From the NCBI RefSeq assembly GCF_032854445.1, contig NC_088296.1, forward strand, positions 11,384,706 to 11,448,705: a stretch of DNA of 64,000 nucleotides. The letters run 5' to 3'. The position numbers and the translations under genes are program-made. How positions within the stretch are numbered: position 1 is the first letter of the stretch; the number at the start of each line of letters is the position of its first letter. The notes under the pieces are model-generated. The model was not told the origin of the DNA. It worked only from the letters and a program-made list of their open reading frames with translations, and did not search any database. This DNA comes from Liolophura sinensis (Eukaryota; Mollusca; Polyplacophora; Chitonida; Chitonidae). Shown here piece after piece: positions 1 to 11,900 of this stretch.

Positions 1-473
1 GTCATTCCAGAGAGCGATAGAATCCCTAAATTCGTTTGAGTGTTTCTTTTTTTTGTTGGTTTTTTTTTACCCACAAGACACATACCCTAGACGTCTTTCT
101 TAGAGTGTTATGAGGCTTTGAAGATTTCACTACCGGAACTGCCATCGCACGTGCAGGGCACAAGCCTATCAAAAAGCTATATGGGCCTTTTTTGCGACAC
201 TGTGCAAAGAAATAAACTGTTTCCTGTTGAGACCGATATAATTAGTAATGATGTTTAACCTCGTTACCTTAGTGGTGCGATTTATATCTTGACATCCTGT
301 GACTTTTTTTCAGTAATTTTGCGCACATAGTGTTCCGCTAAAATGCGAGACAGTACGTAATTTTTCTGGACAGATGAGGAAAATAAAGGTAAAAACAAAG
401 AAATTTAATTTCTTTTCACGCGAGCAATGTATGCCAAAGCCAATCGTATGCAAATGTATTTATGGGAGCAAAA
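1..473. other. Unassigned non-coding DNA
   Basis: This AT-rich stretch contains T-runs and no convincing ORF, RNA gene or repeat that I recognise. The short ORFs here are fragmentary and overlap on both strands. Confidence 0.5.
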
Positions 474-643
474 GTCAGCAGAGCCCGAGGGGAAGGCCTC
501 GACAATCCGCAGGTTGGTGGCACATACGGCCGGAGAGGAAGCCAGCAGGAGGAGGAACTCACAGCGACCGCATTGGTGGCAGGTTCCCGGGTCATTGTGC
601 CGTGCTGGCGTGCTAAACCCCTCGGCCACGGAGGCCTGGCTTA
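474..643 (-). repeat. SINE family A, 3'-truncated copy
   Basis: Read on the - strand, a tRNA-like head (GGCCTCCGTGGCC..., close to the A-box region) is followed by the family A body, which includes GCCTCCTCCTGCTGGCTTCC-like and GTCGAGGCCTTCC-like parts. The usual tail (TTGAGTACGGCGTAAAAC) is missing, so the copy stops inside the body. Family A is the commonest repeat in the window. The short ORFs across it are by-products of the repeat. Confidence 0.75.
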
Positions 644-1298
644 AATATGTTCTACCCACGATATATCTGTAATATTGCCTAACAAGCCAGGGCAATTCAT
701 TTATTCATTCGGCACATCCCACGCCTCTACACGAGGCTGCGTTTGACACAGCTGTTTGGCTGGTTATAAAGCATCACTAGTGTTGTCTGCGTACAAGTAG
801 TCCGCTGATTATCAAGGTGTTATGCCAAGCTGTTGCATTCGTAACACGGGCCGCAGGGTACAAAGAGCACCGACTTTTCATGATTGCACTGACAGTGCTG
901 TTATAGTGCCAAAAAAAAAATAAACTGTTATCAACATAACATAACATAGCGCCGTTATTCTTTGTTAACACGTACCATAAATATAGAACAGTAAAAATCC
1001 CGTTATGGACAGCGACACCTGTTCACACAGTACCTATACCGCTGCCACTCATAACCAAAATGCATTTCTGTCGGGGTTGCTCTCCTGGACACATCGAGTA
1101 AATAACCAAGGACACGTTGGGCGCGTCAAATTTTGGTATGGCACCTTTTTCTTTAGTTTCTTTTAAAATCCAAAATGTCATGGACCAGTTGTTTAAAACT
1201 GCATCAACGCTATACCGGGATCAAATCTTCATATAAATCTTGATCTGTTACACAACTGATGGGAATTTAATCAAGCCTAAAGTTAATGCCTTCCTGAT
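644..1298. other. Unassigned non-coding DNA
   Basis: No gene or repeat was recognised between two SINE copies. Short ORFs on both strands have no protein-like composition. Confidence 0.5.
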
Positions 1299-1535
1299 CT
1301 AATCTTCTATTTAATTTATTTGATTGGTGTTTTACGCTGCACTCAAGAATATTTCACTTATACGACGGCGGCCAACATTATGGTGGGTGGAAACCGGGCA
1401 GAGCCCGGGGGAACCCACGACCATCCGCAGGTTGCTGACAGACCTTCCCACGTGAGGGCGGAGAGGAAGCCAGCATGAGCTGAACTCACAGCGACCGCAT
1501 TCTACTGAACCACAGAGGCCCTGCCTAATCGTCTA
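1299..1535 (-). repeat. SINE family A with target-site duplication
   Basis: The - strand copy occupies about 1310-1524. It has the tail (TTGAGTGCAGCGTAAAAC) and the body, with a deletion inside the tRNA-like head. It is flanked by CTAATCTTCTA (1299-1309) and CTAATCGTCTA (1525-1535), an 11-bp TSD with one mismatch. It lies upstream of the HMGCS gene. Confidence 0.85.
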
Positions 1536-2084
1536 AATATATGTTTGAATAGATGAGATATAAATGTTGTCCTGTCAAAATTTACTACAAAACTGCTGAA
1601 GAACCTGTCTGAGGGAACAGAAAATTTCGAACATCTGCACTGCTTTTTTTTTTCAATGGCGATGATTTCATGTCAAAGATTTATCAGTTAATATGGTTGA
1701 AGCGCCATTGGAGGTGACTATCTTGTATACAAATGAACCATAAATGACAATCAGTCACTTATCAATATGCCGTCATTTTCCTGATTCCTTGTATAAAATC
1801 AAGCTCGATAAAAATGACACATTTATGATTTATGAGATCAATCAAACACTAAAATTTTGTGAATAATAAGTGCTAAAAGATGGACAAAAAGAGAAAACAA
1901 AAGAGAGGTAGAGCAAATATTATGTCAGCCTCTAGTCGACCTTTATAATTATGATTTTCATACTACACTTAAATCATTTTGAACAGTGAAGTTAAAATTC
2001 TACACCTCTCGCCAGAATGGTGAAATTTCCCCATCCACTCTGCTGGTTACCTTCGTGGTTGTCTTGTATGTCCTGTGGCTAACC

Positions 2085-2167
2085 GCCGGACCAATCATTC
2101 GGCTGGTCAAACGTTCTGACATAACACAGTGAAAACATGCTTGTCTAGTTAGCACTACTGTAAACAG
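2085..2167 (+). promoter_or_regulatory. Candidate HMGCS promoter edge and non-coding first exon
   Basis: A CCAAT box lies at 2091-2095. About 70 bp downstream, AAACAG followed by GTAAAG makes a good splice donor at 2167/2168. An intron from 2168 to 2475 would end at TTTATTGCAG and bring the leader to within 55 nt of the HMGCS start codon. A non-coding first exon is common in metabolic genes. The sequence shows only the signals, so transcription here is inference. No clear sterol-response element was seen. Confidence 0.4.
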
Positions 2168-2261
2168 GTAAAGTAAAAGCTTTCCTCAGCCTTTTAGTCA
2201 ACGTAGATTGGAGCACAGGCAATAGACCATGGACAAAATGTCAGTTTGACAAAGGGTAAAG

Positions 2262-2347
2262 CGTTTATTTATTTATTAGATTTAATGTGTTATGCCGCAC
2301 TCTAGAATATTTCAGTTATATTATGGTGGGAGGAAACCGGGTAGAAT
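2262..2347 (-). repeat. SINE family A fragment
   Basis: The - strand copy keeps the A+T-rich tail, the decayed 3' end (AGAGTGCGGCATAACAC) and part of the body (GGTTTCCTCCCACCATAAT). It lies inside the proposed 5' leader intron of HMGCS. Confidence 0.65.
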
Positions 2348-2530
2348 CACTCAGCGAACTCCAACTACTAGGCTGTGGAGCATCCCCTCATATAGAAAAG
2401 TAAACAAGTAATGACTTGAAGGTTCTCATACAAAGGCAAATGATGCTATGACCGAATACTTCCAATTTATTGCAGTATATCCAGTGCGCACCGCGTTTGA
2501 TTTGTGTTAATTTCTCCTCGATTACCAACC

Positions 2531-2975
2531 ATGCCTGCTTCAAACGACCCAACTGCCAAAGCATGGCCTGAAAACGTGGGCATTATCGCTGTGGAGGTAT
2601 ACTTTCCATCTCAGTACGTCGACCAGACGGAGTTGGAAAAGTTTGACGGTGTTTCCGCCGGCAAGTACACCATCGGGCTTGGTCAGTCTAAGATGGGCTT
2701 CTGTTCGGACAGAGAAGACATCAATTCTCTGGCACTCACTGTCGTCCAACGACTCGTGGAGAGAAACGATCTTTCCTACACTGCCATCGGGAGACTAGAA
2801 GTAGGGACGGAAACAATCATTGACAAGTCCAAGAGTGTGAAGTCTGTGTTGATGCAGCTATTCGAAGGTAGCGGCAATACTGACGTGGAAGGTGTTGACA
2901 CAACGAATGCTTGCTATGGCGGCACCTCCGCATTGCTTAACGCGGTGCATTGGGTGGAATCAAGCGCATGGGATG
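2531..2975 (+). CDS. HMGCS1: HMGCS coding exon 1
   Basis: This exon encodes residues 1-148 plus one base. It includes the N-terminal thiolase-fold half with Glu94 and the nucleophile Cys128. The donor is GATG/GTAAGC (phase 1). The proposed acceptor of the 5' leader intron lies at 2475, so this exon probably begins at 2476 with about 55 nt of 5' UTR. Confidence 0.95.
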
Positions 2976-5900
2976 GTAAGCAATATCACTGTGTGGTAAT
3001 ACACAAATGTGTAGTAATTCCTCCAAAGCAAACATTTCAATGAAGTATTTTAACTCTATTCAGAGTTTTAATGGAGTACACAAATGAAATATACAGCACG
3101 CCTATCGTTGATGTAACAGTGGTTACTTGACTCATACACACAACACTAACTGAGGTTAATTCAAGAGAGGCTGGCTGCTGGTGACCGTTTGTCAGCTGTC
3201 ACACTGTCACCAGTGCTCTGGTTTTACTCTCTATGCTGGCCCTTGGTCTATATAATAAGATATAGTTCTTTATTACATATACATATGAATGATACTTACA
3301 TACCATTTTCCAGATTATATAATATAAAAATGTTATGGTTTTCAAGTCTTAACTAATGTTTGAAACTTTTTAAATGCTTTTTCTTTGGTCTTCTTATTCC
3401 ATCGAAAATTCATTCATTGGCTCTTGATTTGGCTGAAATATTGCCGATGTGGCGTTAAACACTAAGCATTCATTCACCCAACGTCGTCCTCTTTTATGCA
3501 GCAAGAAGTTTAAATGTAGGACGTATACTATACACATGCATGTATATGTACTTTGAGAAATATAATGTAAAACGGTGGCCCTATTTCAAAGAAACTCATT
3601 TCTCATTCAGCGCACATTACTAGAGTGCATTTTAATGTGACAATGTTGCCCGAGGCAAACAAAGACGTAATCAATATGAACTCAAATGTTTTACCATTTC
3701 CTTTCAATGGTTTGTCTCATAGTTGCCTTATGCCGCAATTTTTTCTAAAAAAAAAAAAAAACGTCCATTTCTCTATACAGGGCGATACGCATTAGTAGTC
3801 TGTGGTGATATTGCTGTATATGCGACCGGAAATGCCCGATGTACCGGCGGCGCAGGAGCCGTGGCGATGTTAGTGGGTCCCAACGCACCTCTTGTTTTTG
3901 ACCAAGGTAAGCCGGGTTCATATCCCTGAAAATTCCCGTGTATATTTTGATACAATTGATCAGTACGGACGAAGATGTTTTGCAAAGTATTTCAATGTGC
4001 ACGCAAGCGATCAATGTTTGCATTAAAGTGCACAGATTAAAACGACGTTTGAATATCAACAGAACTGTCATAACACAACAACACCAAAAAAGGGTAACAA
4101 CAAAAACAATGATCTATACTGAATATTCAGAATATAAAAAATCCGGGTTTAATTAAACACAGTAGTTTCCAAGGCTCGTTGAATTAAAAAAAAAACAAAC
4201 GTATTTTAGCTTTGATTCAGACCAAATATTTAACTGAACCTGCGCGTAATATTGTTGTCTAGTTTAATAGCTTGCTGTTGTAATATTGTTGTCTAGGTCA
4301 AAAACTTGCTTGGTCTAGGATATATTTAATTGAAACTATACTTAATGTTGTTGTTGTTGATTAGGTATATTAGGTGTGAGGAAACCGGGCAAAGGTCGGG
4401 GAAACCCACGATCAACTACAGGATGCTGACAGACCACCCCACGATGTATTTAGCTGAGCCTCTACTTGTTGTTGTTGTTGTTGTTGTTGTCCAGGTTTGA
4501 GAGGATCCCATATGCAGCACGCTTATGATTTCTACAAACCGAACCTGTCGTCTGAATACCCCGTGGTTGACGGTAAACTCTCCATTCAGTGTTACCTTCA
4601 CGCGCTGGACAAGTGCTACAAGGTTTACTCGTCTAAGGCCAACACAGCCAGGAAAAATGGCAAGTGTTTTGTTTAATGATTTATTTTAGTGTAGCTTTAT
4701 TATTTGTAATTGTTTATTTTTACACTTGTGCTCAGTTTAATGGGAGAGAGAAGCCGGCGTGAACGGGTGTAAACCACGGACCTGTTACAAGCTTTCGATT
4801 TTTTTCACTTTGATCGGAACTCTCTCGTGCTCAGGACGTGGATCTTGCCGTGCAGGGTGGAAAACGAAAAAATGGGCTCTTTCATTCAGAAGTGAAGGGT
4901 AACGGATGATATTATTATATCGGATGAAAACAGTATGGGCTATTTCTTTCAGGATCAAAGGACTTTTGATGACTTCATTTCTCTTACATAAAACCTGTTT
5001 GAGAGACACTGTTCACTCAGAATTATCACATTTGACTCAATAACTGTACGCCAATGGAAAGTCTAACTTTCAGATTAAATAAAAGTAAATGGCGGAGTGA
5101 AATTAAGTTCAAAGGCTTAAACGAAGATTATGTCTTATATTTAAATATTTACTCCATCAGTCACTACTGATTAAACTCCAGACTGGATAATAGGTGCGAT
5201 TTAAAGATAATTAAACCAGAAGCTCCTATTACCCAAAGCCAATTACCCAAGATTTGACGGAAAAAATGTTTAAATTAAGTTAAAGCTTTTTGTTTTTCTT
5301 TAATTGAAATCTATTTTTTTTTCTTGTAGCCGGGATTTCAGAACCTTTTTCTTTAAGCTCTGCTGACGATTTTGTTTTCCACACGCCATTCTGTAAACTG
5401 GTACAGAAATCAGTGGGAAGATTAATGCTGAACGACTTTATAAACGAAAGCACTCCGTATTTGGAATCCAAGCACGACGAATTAGATGCTTACAGGTGGG
5501 AGTTCCAATCACGTGATTTAAGCTTTCGAATTCGTAATGAAATGTTTACGATTTTACTGAAGTATGCCTATACGCAAAGAGCATGATAATGCAACATAAT
5601 AAGGATGGATGGCCGGATGGTTCAGGCGTACGCGTCTAAGTCTGGAGACCAAGGATCAAACCCGGTCGGGTAAAACTTTGAAAATTGTGATTTTAAAAAG
5701 TGTTTGGTTTTCTGTACATGACTTTGTCCATAGTTCTTACAGTACGTTCTGTGTTCTTTGATGGTTTGCTAAACCATTATTTACCTGAAATTATTCCATT
5801 ATTCTTGATTACTGATATCCGTAATTGATGTCTGCTACGTGGCCCAGATTTAGGTTTCTTTCTGCTCTACTGTTCAGTATTAAATACTGCACGAGCCATG

Positions 5901-8900
5901 CCTGGACATGAACATTTTGCTTTACTTGGATTAAGTTTGTCCTTTTTAAATTTACAGTCAAGTACCCTGTAAATTTATATTTGTAAGGGAAAAAAAGATA
6001 AATATGAAAAAATAATAACCGCATACTGTTCTTTACAGAGACGTCAAACTAGAAGACACGTACTTCGACAAACAAGTAGAGTCAACCTTTGTCAAGGCGA
6101 GTAAAGACATGTACAGTAGGAAAACTCTGCCGAGTCTCAAGGTGGCCAGCCAAGTGGGAAATATGTATACGGCATCCGTGTACGGTGGACTGGCTTCCTG
6201 CATTGCCAAGTAAGACCTTCACTCTTCATGCGTAGCCGTCATGCCCCTTCAGCCTATATAACTATAATTCCATAGAGCCGTAATATTGTGTTTATAATTC
6301 CATTCCAACAGGTTTTATTATATCGTTTAAAGCATAAGTGCGTACATAACTTGCCACAGGACAAAAGGCTACGTTGCCTAAAATATCAGTGAGTACAGGT
6401 AAATAATATCGGTTTTGCTAACATATACCAAATGTTGAAAAATTAGAATAATATAACTACATTACCTAGGAGTAATTGGTATTTAAATTAAGCTTTATGT
6501 AAAGGTCAAGAACCAAAAGCTTGTTTTTCCAAAAATGAGTTTTCATTTGCGTGTAAGCTTTTATGATTTCAAGCCACGAAATAAACATTTTTCATGCAAA
6601 TGTGTACCTTTCAGCATTGTAATGCGTAACACGCATTATGGTAGATTTCAAGTCACGAAATAAACATTTTTCATGCAAATGTGTATCATTCAACATGGTA
6701 ATGTGCATAACACGCATTGTGGTAGTTGTAATGCGAATCTTTATACTAGGAATTTTTAATCGTATACATATATCCTTACTGTGATTGAATACAAAATTTG
6801 TGTGTGTGTATTTTCTGCCTTTTCGTTGCATTTCTAATACACATATGATGATATTAGATGTGTATGTCGTTACGTTTTAGGCATATGAATAACGTGGTCG
6901 TGGGTTTCCTCCCACCATAATGCTGGCCGCCGTCGTATAAGTGAAATATTCTTGAGTACGGCGTAAAACACCAATCAAATAAATAAGTCAAAGCGTATGT
7001 ACAATACCAGAGGCACACCCTGTCTACAACCCTTTTCTGACAAGTAAAGAAATGCGGCAAATGACTTACAATTTCGTAAAACAAATTTTAGAGGCAAAAA
7101 GATATAAATATAAATCACAGCTCCATGTAGAATAAAACCGTAACTGAGGTAAATGGACAAGTGTCCGGATTTCACCGGTAACGTGTGTGAAAATTTGTCA
7201 ACTATCACACTTCACGGCACCAGTTTTACTATCTGTGCTGTAAATCTTGTATTATATGTAGTATTGTTGTCCCATAGGTATTCTTCTGCCGCTGAATTAG
7301 CTGGGAAGAAAATAGTGTTATTTTCCTACGGCTCCGGACTAGCTTCCACCATGTTCTCAATGACCGCTACGGACGATTATTATGAAGGCTCATCTCTGGC
7401 CAAGCTCCACGACAGTTTGAAGGGTCTACAGGACAGATTGGACAGTAGGATCAAGGTTCAACCAGAGACCTTTGATAAAACAATGAAACTAAGGGAGGAG
7501 ACTCATCACTTAGGTAAACCTAAAGTTCGATTTGTTTTTTAACTGCGTTATCTTCACGCGTGAACAAAATGGTAACCAGTCCAAGAGGGGAGGAGTTGAT
7601 AAATTCAACCAGTCTATCATCAGGAACAAAGGTGTACGCCACATAATCATTTAAAGTGTAATTGCTCTCTGTGAGACTTCGAATGCGTGTCTTCTTTAAG
7701 CTACGGTAAATCGCAGAAACTTCGCGCGAGTCACGGGATTTAGCGAATATTAGAAACAATTTGAGGGAAACCCCGTCACTTTTGCTCTGGATTAGTTGGT
7801 TTAATACGAGTGTACTTGCCAGTTAATTGACACTGGAAAACGAATGATTCGCTTTGCTTTCATGTGTTTCTGCAAGGTTAGATTGCAGAAACACATGATG
7901 TAGATTGAATTTTATGTTGACATGCACAGACAGGTAAACTTCAAAATAATTAATAATCACGGTGCAACTGTCATTTAATAAAATTTAGCGGAGTGCGCAG
8001 GCTTTTCCTAACTCTTACCCCAACTCGTAGAATTTCGCATATTTCGCAAAGTTTACGGAGAAAAGTATGCAACTTATGTCATTAACAAAGGTTTTTTGCG
8101 TCATTGACGGTAGAAACGCTGTAACCACAGGTGTACATGACCTCCCGTGTAATAATCCAACCGGAATTACCTATGGCATATACATATGGCTTGATCTGTT
8201 TTCAAAGACCTTTTTTCTTCCACCCGACAAGTTTTCGTAATTAAATGTGCTCCACTGATAACTATGACTGTTACACCCGTCCATGTATACTCCGGCCGTA
8301 CGTGCGACCTGCGGGTGGTCGTGGGTTTCCCCCGAGCTCTGCCTGGTTCCTTTGACTATAATGCAGGGCGCCGTCATTTAAGTGAAATATTCTTGGGTAC
8401 GGCGTAAAACTCCAATCAGATCCATAACTATGCATGTATAGTATTTAACCGTACTGCTACACTGGATTTGGATTACAGCGCCGTACACACCCGTTGGCAA
8501 TACGGAAAACCTGTTTAACGGAACTTGGTATTTGACGGAAGTAGACGAGATGCACCGACGAAAATACGAACGGAAGCCAGTGACTGGTGCCACTGAGAAA
8601 TTATCAGGCAATGGCGTACAGGTAAGATCTATGGAATTACATTTTGTTAGTTACATTTTTTTTATCTTCAGTAACTCACTGACTGAGAAAAAAAGAACCC
8701 CGAAGACTACATGTAGGCAATAATGGCCTACTTTTTTATCTTAACTGAAAATATATTGTGATTTGTATACTGTGTATATGTCTTGAAAATGTAAAAAAAA
8801 GAGAATCTAAAATTCCAAACCACATTATTCCACCGTCAACCCCACATATTTTTCTCAGATAGAAACGAAAGTGTACAATTATTTGTTTTTTGTATGATTA

Positions 8901-11900
8901 CCTCTTACACATCCGTTAATTTTGTTGCTATTCCAAAACCAAGTTAACCGTTTACCCTCCTTTGCAGTTAGGAGTAAATGCGGTATAGCTGTGTCTAAAT
9001 GTTGGCGTATGGAGTGGCAACAGGTGCTATGTAAAAATAAACGAACAGCTGAGCCCTCCCGCGCCTCATGAACCGCACGCACCCTGCTATTAATTCATGG
9101 CAGCTCGACGCCTTCCATTCTGTGCTCAATTCCCATGCCCATTGTTCCTTTTGACACACATCTGCCCACAACAGTTAAATACCAAGGCCACAAACATCAG
9201 TAGGAGGAAAAAAATCAACAATCGCCTACGTTCTCTGTCAATCATATATGCTAATGAGTACTTTGTTTACTTCGATAGGTTAAGGAGCTGATTTGAAAGC
9301 CAAGCCTTCCAGCAATTCATTAAATCGGTCGATGTTTTGGAAAACCGGGTGCAACCGGTCGCAGACATCTGTATTTTGATGACCATTAACTAATTTATTT
9401 AAATCATAACACAGTGGTCTATGAATTGCTAGACCAAGGAAATATAATCGAACAGAGTGACTCAAATGTTATTTGGTGTTACATAAGATTGACTAACATT
9501 CCAGAATCTACAAATACAAGATGTATGGTTGTTACGTTTACTTTTGTTTTTAATAAAGTAATAAAAAGTACTTTTCGTGAAACCAAACACGGTATTCCAA
9601 TGTAGTTTTTTTGCTATATTTCTAAAAAGTATGAAGAATGATTAACGCCACATCCTTGTCATGGGCAATATATCAGCCATACCAAGGCAACGTTTTCAAA
9701 GAGAATGTGTATCTCTGTAATTTTTGCTTTCATTTGCTTATTTATTTGATTGGTGTTTTACGCTGTATTCAAGAATATTTGGCTTATACGACGGCAGCCA
9801 GCATTATGGTGGGAGGAAACCGGGAAACCCACAACTGTCCACAAGTCGATTTCTGCTTTCTTATGTAACACAGTAATATATAATTCTAAAGACAATGGTA
9901 CATTCTTAACACTTTCAATTAAATAAAAAAAATAAATAAATAAATGTTAAGCCCTGTATGTTCCATTTATGATTCCATTCATAGTTGTATACAAAAAAAA
10001 AACATAATATGTAAAATTTATCTTACAAGAGAGCTGAGTGTTGAGGATTTATGGACTGGGAATATTGGAGTGCTCGAAGTATACAATTGCAATGGACCCC
10101 GTCTCACAAAGCACACGTAGTGCTACGTTCGCGTACCTAACATTACGACGCATTACCTACAATATTGGTTGCCATGGAACACGTGCTCGAAACGTTACGT
10201 GCGCTTTGTGAAACTCACAGTACACAGTGCATGGCAAACCTCTGTAATTAAAGTCGTGGGCGAAGTGGCGAATGCTGGATTTGATTCTGTGAACCCATAT
10301 GTCATGGGCGAATTGAATGTGTCAAGAAGGTCAGTGTTATACAACAATTGCATGTTCATTCACTGAAGTGTCTTACACATGATAAAACCGCCTGTGTCAT
10401 ATAGACAGAAGGTGGCAAAATGGCTTAAAGGAAAAGATAATTTTCGATTGTAAAATCCACGAATATGACTTCCGGAATAGTATTTGCTATAGTAATATGG
10501 TACCTAGACACATGTCGTCTTCCATCATTGTCAAAGCATGTCACCCAGATGAATTATAAATGCATCTTGTAGCTGAAATGTCAGATGGATAGGAAATGGG
10601 ACTTGTCAAGGATTTTGATCAGCAAAGAACTTCATCACTATTTGACATTACACTATTATTCGTCCTCAAAGGTTCCAGTACCATCGGTCGATATATGGCG
10701 GTTGTCACTGGGGGGGGGCGAGATAATGGTACCGATGGAATGGTATCGAATCGTCCACTGCATCGCCTAAGGTACGCACTGTCCCTGCAATAATCTTTTA
10801 GATTATCAGCCGTTGAAAATCGACAAGCGTTCGATGTTGAAAAATTCGGTCAAGTGCTTGAAATTCAGAAGTAATACCTGACCAAGAACAAATCTACAAC
10901 TCCGCTTCTGCTACACTGATTTGTACCATTGTTATATTTTCCGTTGGCTAATCATAGCAATGTCAATGCCGAATCTTTATTATTGTTTCGTCTTTCCTAT
11001 CAATATGTTTTGCGAAGATTGTGTTACTATATGTATTCTGGATCGAATCAAGTTACTCTTTTACCTGAGAAAAATCACGCAGTAGAAAAGATTTAAATCG
11101 TACGCTCTCCATATTGTCGCTGCTACCTGACGCGGATCACACAATGCGATTGTGACACTATGTGTGACGTCATTCCAGTGCCTCAACTTTGGCTCACTGC
11201 CAACAGCTTGTGCTTTGACATGTACATTGGTGGTTAGTCCAGTGTACTTACTCTGCATGAGTGTCCCAAAAGACTGGCCAGATCGTAAGGGGGAAGACCA
11301 AAGTACACAGAAAATAGATTTATCCTGTTGTTAAGAGTGTAAAACTACTACAGTACCAAATTAAATTAGTACAGATACATAGTGGATAACTTGTGTTTGA
11401 AAAATGCAAATGAGGGGTTGAAGCCTAATCATCCGTTCGTGACAACACTGTAAGAACTGAATGCAAATTTACAGCCTGAAGCACTGTATAATGTTAGAGT
11501 AAATCACGTTGAAAATATTTTACACCATTTTACAGCGCAATTCTGCACCAATGTGGTGTAATTTTACTCTAGTGGATGTGTATTTACAGCATTGTTTGTA
11601 ATGTGTAATTGTTTGTAGTGGTTTGACCATTTACAGCGCACTTTGCTGTAAATGTACATTGGTTTTCTTGATAGATATGTAGATTTTGTTAACCTGCAAT
11701 GGAGTTAACTGATTATTTACAATGATATATGTGGAAAAATGCTATTATTTGGGGTGTAAATATTAAATAGCACATCTTGTAAATCTACAGTGAAAAGAAC
11801 TGGTCATAAAATTGCCAGCATTTTTCACTGTAAAATTACAGCGTAATTTGTTACAGTGTAGCATATTGCATAAAAGCTACCTATTTAGGGTGAATGCGAC

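Noticed and set aside
2504-2530. An upstream in-frame GTG start adding 9 residues to HMGCS
   Set aside because: The ATG at 2531 has a better context, and the extra residues lie in the proposed 5' UTR.
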